The notes beneath the pieces were generated by a model. That model did not search any database, was not told the origin of the DNA, and worked only from the letters and a program-made list of their open reading frames with translations. From Firmicutes bacterium UBA6811 (GTDB taxonomy: Bacteria; Bacillota; SHA-98; UBA4971): 16,520 nt of DNA. Shown here piece by piece: positions 5,758 to 12,988 of this stretch. The stretch spans positions 1 to 16,520 of the forward strand of contig DKEX01000088.1 of assembly GCA_002452295.1 (NCBI GenBank), given 5' to 3'. Numbering within the stretch: the first letter of the stretch is position 1; every line of letters starts with the position of its first letter. The position numbers and the translations under genes were made by a program.

Positions 5758-8325
5758 TCACCTCGGCGTTTCGAGCGTGGCTGGTTGTACGACCGAGAGC
5801 TGCACGCCCTTTGGTGTGCCGTGCGCCCCGACGTACAGGTGGTGCTTCCTGGTGTCCATGAAGTATGCGCGCCGCCCCTCCAGCACCGCCGAGGCGCTCT
5901 CGGCCTCAGGCAGGGCCTCGCCGTCCACGAGGACCTTCACGGGCCGCGCCCGCCATCCCCACACCCTGACGACGCCTAGGGGAAGGGCGCACGGGTAGCC
6001 TTCGTCGCGGACGCGAACTGTCACGTTCAGCACGGCTGCCTCGTCTGCCGCCTGAGCCTCGCCTGCTGGCACCTGCCCCTCGCCTGCGGCGGCCTCCGCT
6101 TCGCCTGCGCCGCCGCTGCCCGCGCTACCTGCCGCGTGCGTCAGTTCGTAGGCGATATCCACGAACCCGAACGCGCCAGACTCATAGTCAGTAGTTGCTC
6201 CGTCATCCACGTATAGCTCGAACTTCCGCACCGGGACGGCAGGCGAGGGGTACACATCGACCATCTCCAGCGCCCGCGGGACCTCGCCGACGAATCGCAT
6301 CTCCCTCCCGTAAGGGACGATGGCGCCCTCGCGGTAGAAGACGGGGATGCGCTCGAGGGGCGAGTCTGCGACGACGCAGCGCCCGCCGCGCACCTTCTCG
6401 CCTGTATGGAAGTCCACCCAGTCTCCTTCCGGCAGGTACACCTTGCGGCATGCGGCGCCCGGCTGGTATACGGGGGCAACCAGGATGTCCCTGCCCAGCA
6501 TGAACTGGTCGAAGATGGCCGGGGCCGCCTCGTCGCCCGGGAACTCCAGCACCATGGCCCGCATCGCGGGGACGCCGCACACCGACGACTCGCGCATCAA
6601 GGTGTAGATGTAGGGAAGCAGCCTGTAGCGCAGCTTGATGTAATTCCGGCATATGGACACGTACGGCTCGCCCAGGGCGTACGGCTCCTGGGACCAGCTC
6701 CCGAGCGCGCTGTGGTTGCGGAAAAGAGGCGTGAACGCCCCGAGCTGAGTCCACCTGGTCACAAGCTCGGGGTTGCTGTCGCCGATGAACCCGCCGACGT
6801 CGGTGCCCACGAAGGACACGCCCGACATCCCCAGGTTGAGGCACATGGGAACCGCCATCATCAGGTGCTCCCACCAGCTCGAGTTGTCGCCCGTCCAGAT
6901 GCAGGCGTGGCGCTGTATCCCGGCGTGCCCTGCCCTGCTGATGACGAACGGGCGCACGCCGGGCAGGAGATCGCGAAATGCCTGGTGCGTCGCTTCGCTC
7001 ATGAGGCTGGCGTACGCATTGTGGACCACGGCGTGCGGCATCTCTTCGCCCGGCTCCCCGTGCAGCGCCCGTCCGGAGATGGTCTTCGTCGGGGTGTCGA
7101 AGCACGAGGGCTCGTTCATGTCGTTCCACACCCCGCGTACCCCTGCGTCGAAGAGCACTCTGTGCTGCGCTGCCCACCACGCCCGCGCCTTCTCGCGGGC
7201 GAAGTCGGGGAAGGAGACAGCGCCGGGCCACACGCTCGCAACGAACGTCTTCCCGCCCGGCAGGGTCACGAAACAGTCCTCGTCTATCCCGTCCCTGTAC
7301 ACCTCGTAGTCGGGGTCCACCTTCACGCCGGGATCGATGATGGTGACGACCTTGAACCCCATGTCGGCGAGCCTCTTCAGCAGGCCGGCCGGGTCCGGGA
7401 ACTCGTCAGGGTCGAACGTGAACACGCGGAAGCCGCGCATGTAGTGGATATCCAGGTAGATGGCGTCGCACGGGACGTCGCGCTCCCTGAGCCTGCGCGC
7501 GATCTCCTCGACCTGCTCCTGCGGGTGGTAGCTGAACCGCGACTGGTGGTAGCCCAGCGCCCAGAGGGGCGGCAGGGTCATGCGCCCGGTGAGATCGGTG
7601 TACCGCCTCAGGATGGCCTTTGCATCAGGTCCAGCGAAGAGGTAGTAGTCGAACACCTTCTCGTCTGTGGCGAAAAGGTACTTATCAGGCGATGACTTGC
7701 CCATGTCGAAAAAGCACCTCGCCGCGCTGTCGAGAAGAATCCCGTAAGCATTGCCGCCCGAGACCCCCATGAAGAACGGAATCGACACGTACATCGAGTC
7801 GGTGGCGGGCGTGTGAGGATTCACGTCGGTGTTCCACAGGGTCATCGCCGAACCGCGCTTGTCGAGGTACCCGGTGCGCTCGCCGAACCCGTAGAAGTGT
7901 TCGGTCGGGCCCAGGGCCTTGGTGCACCCCGCCCCGGGGCCTCGCCAGCCCATCCCGAACGCGGGGCTCTCCAGGCAGATGGGCGTGGCGTCCGGCCGGA
8001 AGAAGTCGATCCGGAGAGGTGCCTTCGTCACTCTCACAACGACCGCGCCTGTTGTCAGGGTGACCTCGTCCGGGCGGTCTTCGATGCTCACCGGCGCCTC
8101 GGGCCAGTCGTGCTTCGTCACGGCGAACGACTTGCGCGCGTGGCCGGCCCCGTTGCCACACCGCACGTCCCGGCGCGCCGCCGGGGTCATGCGGACGCGC
8201 ACGAGGTCATCAGCGATAATTCGCACCTCGACGGTGGCGTCGCCTAGCTCGAGGACGACCCCGCCGGTATCTCGCCGGCATGCTTTCGCTGCCCCTACCG
8301 GTTTGAGATGCTCTGCCAAGTTCAT
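5758..8325 (-). CDS. Glycoside hydrolase family 31 alpha-glucosidase-type enzyme
   Basis: This enzyme is predicted to remove alpha-linked glucose (or alpha-xylose) from oligosaccharides by the retaining mechanism. The 855-residue protein has an N-terminal beta-sandwich (about 20-225), a TIM-barrel (about 245-580) and C-terminal beta domains. The nucleophile is Asp402 in WNDMNEPS, and the likely acid/base is Asp480 in WTGDNSSWWEHL. FRNHS lies further on. No signal peptide is seen, so it probably acts in the cytoplasm. Residues about 731-764 form an Ala/Gly/Glu-rich low-complexity insert within the C-terminal region. The start at 8325 is preceded by GAGGGGGTT. The exact substrate cannot be set from sequence. 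The deacetylase upstream on the same strand is 317 nt away, so a shared operon is uncertain. Confidence 0.92.
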   Translation of the reverse strand: MNLAEHLKPVGAAKACRRDTGGVVLELGDATVEVRIIADDLVRVRMTPAARRDVRCGNGAGHARKSFAVTKHDWPEAPVSIEDRPDEVTLTTGAVVVRVTKAPLRIDFFRPDATPICLESPAFGMGWRGPGAGCTKALGPTEHFYGFGERTGYLDKRGSAMTLWNTDVNPHTPATDSMYVSIPFFMGVSGGNAYGILLDSAARCFFDMGKSSPDKYLFATDEKVFDYYLFAGPDAKAILRRYTDLTGRMTLPPLWALGYHQSRFSYHPQEQVEEIARRLRERDVPCDAIYLDIHYMRGFRVFTFDPDEFPDPAGLLKRLADMGFKVVTIIDPGVKVDPDYEVYRDGIDEDCFVTLPGGKTFVASVWPGAVSFPDFAREKARAWWAAQHRVLFDAGVRGVWNDMNEPSCFDTPTKTISGRALHGEPGEEMPHAVVHNAYASLMSEATHQAFRDLLPGVRPFVISRAGHAGIQRHACIWTGDNSSWWEHLMMAVPMCLNLGMSGVSFVGTDVGGFIGDSNPELVTRWTQLGAFTPLFRNHSALGSWSQEPYALGEPYVSICRNYIKLRYRLLPYIYTLMRESSVCGVPAMRAMVLEFPGDEAAPAIFDQFMLGRDILVAPVYQPGAACRKVYLPEGDWVDFHTGEKVRGGRCVVADSPLERIPVFYREGAIVPYGREMRFVGEVPRALEMVDVYPSPAVPVRKFELYVDDGATTDYESGAFGFVDIAYELTHAAGSAGSGGAGEAEAAAGEGQVPAGEAQAADEAAVLNVTVRVRDEGYPCALPLGVVRVWGWRARPVKVLVDGEALPEAESASAVLEGRRAYFMDTRKHHLYVGAHGTPKGVQLSVVQPATLETPR

Positions 8326-8551
8326 CCAACCCCCTCATCCAGATTGGCCGCGGTCGAACGAAGGCTCGGGGCACGATAGACGCAAGGCCTCAGCGTGGCC
8401 CCCCCCCGGGCTCGAGCGCCTGAGCAACAGTCGCATGATTCTCCATGATCCGGGGGATTCCTGCTGTGGCCTGCGACTTTCGTGCGGCCGGTTCCGGCGG
8501 CCCCGGGGCCCCTCGGCCTCTGGGTCTCTGGGTCTTCATTTTTCGCACCGG

Positions 8552-8662
8552 TACGGGATTCAGACCCTGCGCAGCGTCGAGAACTCCCAGTTCGTGGTCG
8601 ATGTCATACAGGGCGGGGCCGGGACGTCCATGAACATGAACGTCAACGAGGTGCTGATGCTG
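8552..8662 (+). pseudogene. aspA: Relic of aspartate ammonia-lyase gene (aspA)
   Basis: On the + strand this stretch reads YGIQTLRSVEN, a signature of the aspartase N-terminus (YYGIQTLRAVEN). It joins in frame to QFVVDVIQGGAGTSMNMNVN, the conserved core found about 55-60 residues later in intact enzymes, followed by EVL. The part between is missing, and neither the start nor the remaining 350-400 residues are present. It overlaps the 3' end of the deacetylase gene (8643 on), on the opposite strand. It lies in the 317-nt gap between the deacetylase and GH31 genes. No other gene is seen in that gap, apart from a run of nine C at about 8400. The protein would not be functional. Confidence 0.75.
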
Positions 8663-9566
8663 GCACCGGGGCAGGGCCCGGTCGCGTATCGGGGGCAGGC
8701 CTTTTACCAGCCTTCCGCTGGCTTTCGATCTCGTCGAGCACCTCGGGCACGGTCAGAAACCGGTATCCCTGGTCCTTGAGGGTCCTGATTATCTCGGGCA
8801 GCGCTTCGAGGGTCCCGGTAAGATCTTCGCCGGGCCCGCCAGATGAGTGGTGCAGCACTATCACACCGCTCTTGAGAGCAGGCACGACGTTCTTGATGAT
8901 CTCTCCCTTCTTGAGCCCCCACCAGTCCAGCGAGTCAATGGTCCACAGGACCACCTTGAAACCCTCACGGCCGACCGCCTCCACCGCAGGCGGGTCGAGC
9001 GCGCCGTACGGCGGTCGCACGACCGCGGGCGCCTGGCCCACAAGCCGTGTGAAGACGGCCTCCGCTTTTCGGAGATCCAACAGGACCTGCCACGGCGCCA
9101 TACGCGAGAGGTTGGAGTGGAAGTACGTGTGGTTCCCGATGGCGTGCCCTTCGTTGACGATGCGTGCAACCACCTCCGGATGCTTCTCCGCGGCCTGTCC
9201 GATAAGGAAGAAAGTGGCCCGCACCTTGTGCGCGGCCAGGATATCGAGGATCTTCGGGGTATAGGTTTCATCCGGCCCGTCATCGAATGTGATGGCGACA
9301 GACGGCGCGGAGGGGGTCCACTGCCTCACGACGATGTGGGGGAACAGCTTCACGAGGTCCTGCGGCTCCGGGGTCCTGTTCTGTTTCTCGGGGCCGTCGG
9401 TGTAGCGCGGCAAGGCCGCCTCCCCGAGGAGCCTCGATTGAAGTATGGTGTCCATGACCTGGGGCCTCACAACGACGGTCGCGACGGCGATGAGCATTCC
9501 GATGATGACATAGCCGAGGCTTCTGAAGTATCCAGGGCTTTTCAGGATCGCCACCCCCTCCAGCAT
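8643..9566 (-). CDS. Membrane-anchored NodB-type polysaccharide deacetylase
   Basis: The enzyme removes N- or O-acetyl groups from cell-wall or exported polysaccharide. The 307-residue product has one N-terminal membrane segment (about 17-33), so the catalytic domain is outside. The family motifs are in order: TFDDGPD with metal-site Asp95/Asp96 (93-99), HTYFH with His146 and His150, RPPYG (184-188), a DSLDWW stretch (211-216) and LHH (238-240). All metal and catalytic residues appear present. The tail after about 285 is Pro/Ala/Arg-rich and runs into the aspA relic, so the natural end may have been altered. The start is uncertain: ATG 9566 has a weak ribosome site. Pda-like roles in spore or wall peptidoglycan are possible but not shown. 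Confidence 0.9.
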   Translation of the reverse strand: MLEGVAILKSPGYFRSLGYVIIGMLIAVATVVVRPQVMDTILQSRLLGEAALPRYTDGPEKQNRTPEPQDLVKLFPHIVVRQWTPSAPSVAITFDDGPDETYTPKILDILAAHKVRATFFLIGQAAEKHPEVVARIVNEGHAIGNHTYFHSNLSRMAPWQVLLDLRKAEAVFTRLVGQAPAVVRPPYGALDPPAVEAVGREGFKVVLWTIDSLDWWGLKKGEIIKNVVPALKSGVIVLHHSSGGPGEDLTGTLEALPEIIRTLKDQGYRFLTVPEVLDEIESQRKAGKRPAPDTRPGPAPVPASAPR

Positions 9567-9611
9567 GCTGACGTGAATATTATCCCCCGGGTGAAGGCCG
9601 ACGAATAAGCA

Positions 9612-9638
9612 GCCTCTGTTCAGTTTTTGTTCAGAGGC
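9612..9638 (-). other. Hairpin overlapping the end of the metal ATPase gene
   Basis: GCCTCTG (9612-9618) and CAGAGGC (9632-9638) form a 7-bp stem with a 13-nt loop. It covers the stop codon of the ATPase gene, 46 nt ahead of the deacetylase start. No T run follows in the - direction, so it may be a weak terminator or 3' stabiliser. Confidence 0.35.
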
Positions 9639-11697
9639 CCGATCTGCTGTCGTGGCCGTGGTGCTTGCCGCGTGCGCGTCCTCCGAAGCTTGGCCGCAGG
9701 GCCCGCGTGGAGTTGAGGACCGCGAGGAGCGCCACGCCCACGTCGGCGAACACGGCTTCCCACATCGTGGCGACGCCGACGGCTCCCAACAGGATGAAAG
9801 CCCCCTTCACACCCAGGGCGAGGGCGATGTTCTGAACGACCACGGCGCGGGTGCCGCGTGCAACGCGCACCGCCGTGACGAGCCTGGACGGCATGTCGTC
9901 CATGAGCACGACGTCAGCGGCCTCGATGGCGGCGTCCCTGCCGAGGCCCCCCATGGCGATTCCGACGTCAGCGCGGGCGATCACGGGCGCATCGTTGATC
10001 CCGTCACCCACGAACGCTAGCTTCCGCCTGTCGCGCCTGGTCACGGCGCATGAGATCTCCTCGAGCTTCGCCACCTTTTCCTCCGGGAGAAGCTCGGCGA
10101 AGTAGGCGTCCATGCCGGTGCGCCCCGCGACGGCCTTCGCAGCGGCCTCGTCATCCCCGGTGAGCATGATCATCCTTCTCACGCCGAGTCGCCTGAGGCC
10201 GGCCACGGCCTCGGCGGCGTCGGGCCTGACCTCGTCGGAGATGACGATGTACCCGGCGAACACCCTGTTCACCGCCACGTAGACGACGGTCCCCTCGAGG
10301 TCACACGAGTCGTGGTCGATGTTCTCCCAGTGCATGAGCCGGTCGTTACCGGCCACGATCTCCCTGCCGTGCACGAATGCCTTCACGCCGTGCCCGGAGA
10401 CTTCCTGGTAGTCCCGTATGAGGCCTGGCCGCACGGGCCTCGCGTATGCCTCCAGGATGGACCTGGCGATGGGGTGGGCCGAGTTCGTCTCGGCGAGGGC
10501 GGCGAGCTCGATCAGCTCATCCCTGGAGAAGCCGTTGCGGACGGAGGTCTCCGTGACCCTGAACACGCCCCTCGTGAGGGTGCCCGTCTTGTCGAATACG
10601 ACGGTGTGGAGCGACGTGAGGGCGTCGAGGAAGTTCGCCCCCTTTACCAGGATGCCGTGCCTCGAGGCCCCGCCTATGCCGCCGAAGTAGCCCAGGGGGA
10701 TGGAGATGACGAGGGCGCACGGGCACGAGATGACCAGCAGCACCAGGGCGCGGTATATCCACGAGGCGAACGTGGCGCCGGGGACGACAAGCGGCGGCAC
10801 GAGCGCGATGGCGAGCGCGGCCAGCGTGACAGCGGGGGTGTAGTAGCGCGCGAACCTCGTTATGAACTGCTCCGTCGGGGCCTTGCGCGCCGCGGCGTTC
10901 TCAACGAGGTTGAGGATCCTGGACACCGACGACTCGGCAGCCCTCCGATCGACACGCACGTCGAGCGTGCCTTGCTGGTTCACCATGCCGGCCAGCACCT
11001 TTTCGCCAGGTCTGACCCTGCGGGGAGTGGGTTCTCCTGTCAGCACCGATGTGTCCACGAACGAGGACCCCTCGACAACCTCGCCGTCAAGGGGAATGCG
11101 CTCCCCCGGCCTCACGAGCACGATCCGGCCGACCTCCACGTCCTCGGGTCGGACGGTCTCGACCGTCTCGTCAGTCCTGAGGTTGGCGACATCAGGGCGG
11201 ATGTCGAGAAGCGCCCCGATGGCCCGGCGGGACCGGCCGACCGCGGCGTCCTGGAAGAGCTCGCCCATAGCATAGAAGAGCATGACGGCCACGGCCTCGG
11301 GCAACTGGTGAATGAGGATCGCCCCGAGGGTGGCCACGGTCATCAGGAAGGTCTCGTCGAACACCTCTCCACGCACCAGGTTCCGGACGGCGGCGCGCAC
11401 CACCTTGCCGCCGACGAGCAGGTACGCCGAGACAAAGATGGGGTACTCGATGAGGCGGTACAGGGTGTGGTGGATGACCTGCCCGGCGACGAGGCCGACG
11501 ATGAAAAGCGTTCCCGCTGCCACGATCATCGCGAGTTGCCTTCTGAACGCACCCCTGCCTTCGCCGTGCTTCAGTTCTCCGGCCCCGCGCTCGCGCTCGC
11601 GCTCGCGCTCGTGCAGGTGCGCGTCGTGGCGGGAGTCGTGCTCCTTCTCGGTCGACATAGCCCGGCACGCGCGGCATGACTCATCCTGTACGTTCAT
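9631..11697 (-). CDS. cadA: P1B-2-type heavy-metal (Zn/Cd/Pb) transporting ATPase
   Basis: It exports Zn2+, Cd2+ or Pb2+ across the cytoplasmic membrane using ATP. Visible are the CPC metal motif (325-327, SCPCALV), the phosphorylated Asp369 in DKTGTLT, the His408-Pro409 nucleotide-site pair, and GDGIND (about 562-567). Lys631 (GVKGAF) and Asp652 (ADVGVALL) in the last helices mark the zinc/cadmium subgroup. The protein is 688 residues and lacks the usual N-terminal GMTCxxC domain. Instead it begins with C8xxC11, a His-rich stretch and an (Glu-Arg)4 run encoded by a GAGCGC repeat, and it ends HHGH. The start at 11697 has AAAGGAGA upstream. The arsR-type gene is 52 nt upstream on the same strand. 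Confidence 0.93.
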   Translation of the reverse strand: MNVQDESCRACRAMSTEKEHDSRHDAHLHERERERERGAGELKHGEGRGAFRRQLAMIVAAGTLFIVGLVAGQVIHHTLYRLIEYPIFVSAYLLVGGKVVRAAVRNLVRGEVFDETFLMTVATLGAILIHQLPEAVAVMLFYAMGELFQDAAVGRSRRAIGALLDIRPDVANLRTDETVETVRPEDVEVGRIVLVRPGERIPLDGEVVEGSSFVDTSVLTGEPTPRRVRPGEKVLAGMVNQQGTLDVRVDRRAAESSVSRILNLVENAAARKAPTEQFITRFARYYTPAVTLAALAIALVPPLVVPGATFASWIYRALVLLVISCPCALVISIPLGYFGGIGGASRHGILVKGANFLDALTSLHTVVFDKTGTLTRGVFRVTETSVRNGFSRDELIELAALAETNSAHPIARSILEAYARPVRPGLIRDYQEVSGHGVKAFVHGREIVAGNDRLMHWENIDHDSCDLEGTVVYVAVNRVFAGYIVISDEVRPDAAEAVAGLRRLGVRRMIMLTGDDEAAAKAVAGRTGMDAYFAELLPEEKVAKLEEISCAVTRRDRRKLAFVGDGINDAPVIARADVGIAMGGLGRDAAIEAADVVLMDDMPSRLVTAVRVARGTRAVVVQNIALALGVKGAFILLGAVGVATMWEAVFADVGVALLAVLNSTRALRPSFGGRARGKHHGHDSRSGL
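11587..11610. repeat. GCGCTC hexanucleotide repeat in the ATPase gene
   Basis: Four exact tandem copies of GCGCTC encode the (Glu-Arg) run near the N-terminus on the - strand. The unit is six bases, so copy-number changes would keep the reading frame. Confidence 0.7.
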
Positions 11698-11749
11698 CCC
11701 GGGGAGTCTCCTTTCCAGTCCACCTCGTGGGTTCGCTCCGGTGGCCTAC

Positions 11750-12100
11750 CTATCGGTCCTCCGCGAAATGCTCCTGCGCCTGCCGGATCATGTTCACGAT
11801 GTGCGCGTCGTCCAGGGAGTAGCATACAGTTCTGCCTTCCCGGCGATACTTGACGAGGCGCAGGGCCCGCAGGAGCCTCAGGTGATGCGATACCGCGGGC
11901 ACGCTGATATCGAGGAGCTGGGCGAGGTCACAAACGCAAAGCTCCTGGAGGGACAGAAGGTACAGGATCTTGGTGCGCGTTTCGTCGCCGAGCGCCTTGA
12001 ATATCTCCGAGAGCCCGGCCACCTCGATAATCCTGTCTCTGAGCCTCGCCGTCTTGTCGCCCGATGGTGTGAACACGTCGCATACGTCGTTCGCCGGCAT
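11750..12100 (-). CDS. cadC: ArsR/SmtB-family metal-sensing repressor, CadC-like
   Basis: This is a winged-helix repressor that leaves its operator when metal binds. With the start at 12100 (GGGGAGG lies 9 nt upstream) the protein has 116 residues. The frame continues to TTG 12151, but that end lacks a ribosome site. Cys7, Cys55 and Cys57 (ELCVCDLA) correspond to the CadC Cd/Pb site. Asp98, His100, His111 and Glu114 correspond to the alpha-5 Zn site of SmtB/CadC. The recognition helix region is about 56-78 (DLAQLLDISVPAVSHHLRLL). It is 52 nt ahead of the metal ATPase gene on the same strand, so it most likely controls that pump and itself. The symbol is by analogy. Confidence 0.9.
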   Translation of the reverse strand: MPANDVCDVFTPSGDKTARLRDRIIEVAGLSEIFKALGDETRTKILYLLSLQELCVCDLAQLLDISVPAVSHHLRLLRALRLVKYRREGRTVCYSLDDAHIVNMIRQAQEHFAEDR

Positions 12101-12150
12101 GTCCTTGTGCCTCCCCGTCATCACGAGGCCCGCGCCGCGGCCCCCCGCCA

Positions 12151-12187
12151 AGATAATCAGTATTGCTCAATTAAGCAATTGCTTAAT
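12151..12187 (-). promoter_or_regulatory. cadC-cadA promoter with palindromic operator
   Basis: ATTAAGCAATTGCTTAAT (12170-12187) is a perfect 18-bp palindrome. A second inverted pair, ATTGCT/AGCAAT, lies at 12162-12179 and overlaps it. On the - strand TTGCTT (12184-12179), 17 nt and TATCTT form a plausible promoter, so the palindrome would cover the -35. It is the expected site for the ArsR-type repressor. Confidence 0.65.
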
Positions 12188-12256
12188 GATAGTATAGCGC
12201 TGTGGTCCAGTTGTCGTCAACAACGGGTCCTTCAGGAAAATCGCCCCGGCGGGATC

Positions 12257-12285
12257 TTGGCAGAATAAGGTATGCGAGATATAAT
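12257..12285 (+). promoter_or_regulatory. Sigma-A-type promoter of the marR-type gene
   Basis: TTGGCA (12257-12262), 17 nt, and a perfect TATAAT (12280-12285). Transcription would begin near 12292, about 66 nt before the start codon. Confidence 0.8.
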
Positions 12286-12290
12286 GTTTA

Positions 12291-12324
12291 GTGGCACGTA
12301 AGGTCCGTGGCACGAAATATGCCA
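12291..12324. promoter_or_regulatory. Candidate MarR operator repeats
   Basis: GTGGCACG is repeated at 12291-12298 and 12307-12314. The second copy forms an inverted pair with TGCCA: TGGCA (12308-12312) and TGCCA (12320-12324), 7 bp apart. The copies sit at and just after the predicted transcription start, a usual place for MarR autorepression. Confidence 0.5.
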
Positions 12325-12357
12325 GCATCGCCTGATAGAGGAGAGGAGGCGGGATGC

Positions 12358-12837
12358 GTGGGTCTTCCTGACGGCCATGACAATGCATGTGACAGGCGCG
12401 TCCAGGCCTCGCACGCGGACGATGTAGAGATGCTCCTCGCGCGCATCGAGCATCTCATGCGGACCCAGGGCAGGGCCGAGCTTGCAGACCTCGGTGTCAC
12501 GAGGGACCAGTTTCACGCCCTCCTGGCCCTGTGCGGATCCGAGTTGACCATGGGCGAGATCAGTGAGCGACTGGGCGTCACCTGTAGCACCATCACCGAC
12601 CTCGTTGACCGGATGGAGCGGGCGGGCCTCGCGGAGCGCGTCCGCGACGCTGCCGACCGCAGGGTGGTGCGAGTGAGGATCACCGATGGCGGGAAAGCGG
12701 TGCTGGGCAGGGTGCGTGACAGGCGGCGAAAACACCTCGGGCGGGTGCTGGCCGCTATGACCCAGGCGGAGCAATCGGCTCTCCGTGACCTGCTTGCCAG
12801 GGTATACTCGCTTCTATCATCCCAGCCCGGACCATGA
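12358..12837 (+). CDS. MarR-family transcriptional regulator
   Basis: This is a dimeric winged-helix regulator, usually a repressor released by small phenolic or drug-like ligands. I choose GTG 12358 because AGGAGG (12344-12349) lies 8 nt upstream; the ATG at 12354 is out of frame. The product is 159 residues. The helix-turn-helix is at about 64-90 (LTMGEISERLGVTCSTITDL and on). The wing with Asp100-Arg101-Arg102 (DRRVVRVRIT) is the family hallmark. The last helix (about 133-154) would form the dimer. A MATE exporter gene follows 151 nt later on the same strand, so this regulator probably controls that pump, as in MepR-MepA. Ligand is unknown. Confidence 0.9.
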   Translation: MGLPDGHDNACDRRVQASHADDVEMLLARIEHLMRTQGRAELADLGVTRDQFHALLALCGSELTMGEISERLGVTCSTITDLVDRMERAGLAERVRDAADRRVVRVRITDGGKAVLGRVRDRRRKHLGRVLAAMTQAEQSALRDLLARVYSLLSSQPGP

Positions 12838-12988
12838 TCTATCCCCACGCGAGGTACGCGGCCTCCAGATGAACCCCTTCGGCCGATGCCGTACACATGC
12901 TGCCAGCGCGCACGGCCGCCGGATGGCCCGGGCAGGCAGCAGGCAGGCGGGCAATGATGTCGGATGTGATGAAGGTGAATGAAACGCC

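Noticed and set aside
10312..11679. A 455-codon + strand open frame opposite the metal ATPase
   Set aside because: Shadow of the conserved - strand ATPase; no coherent protein features.
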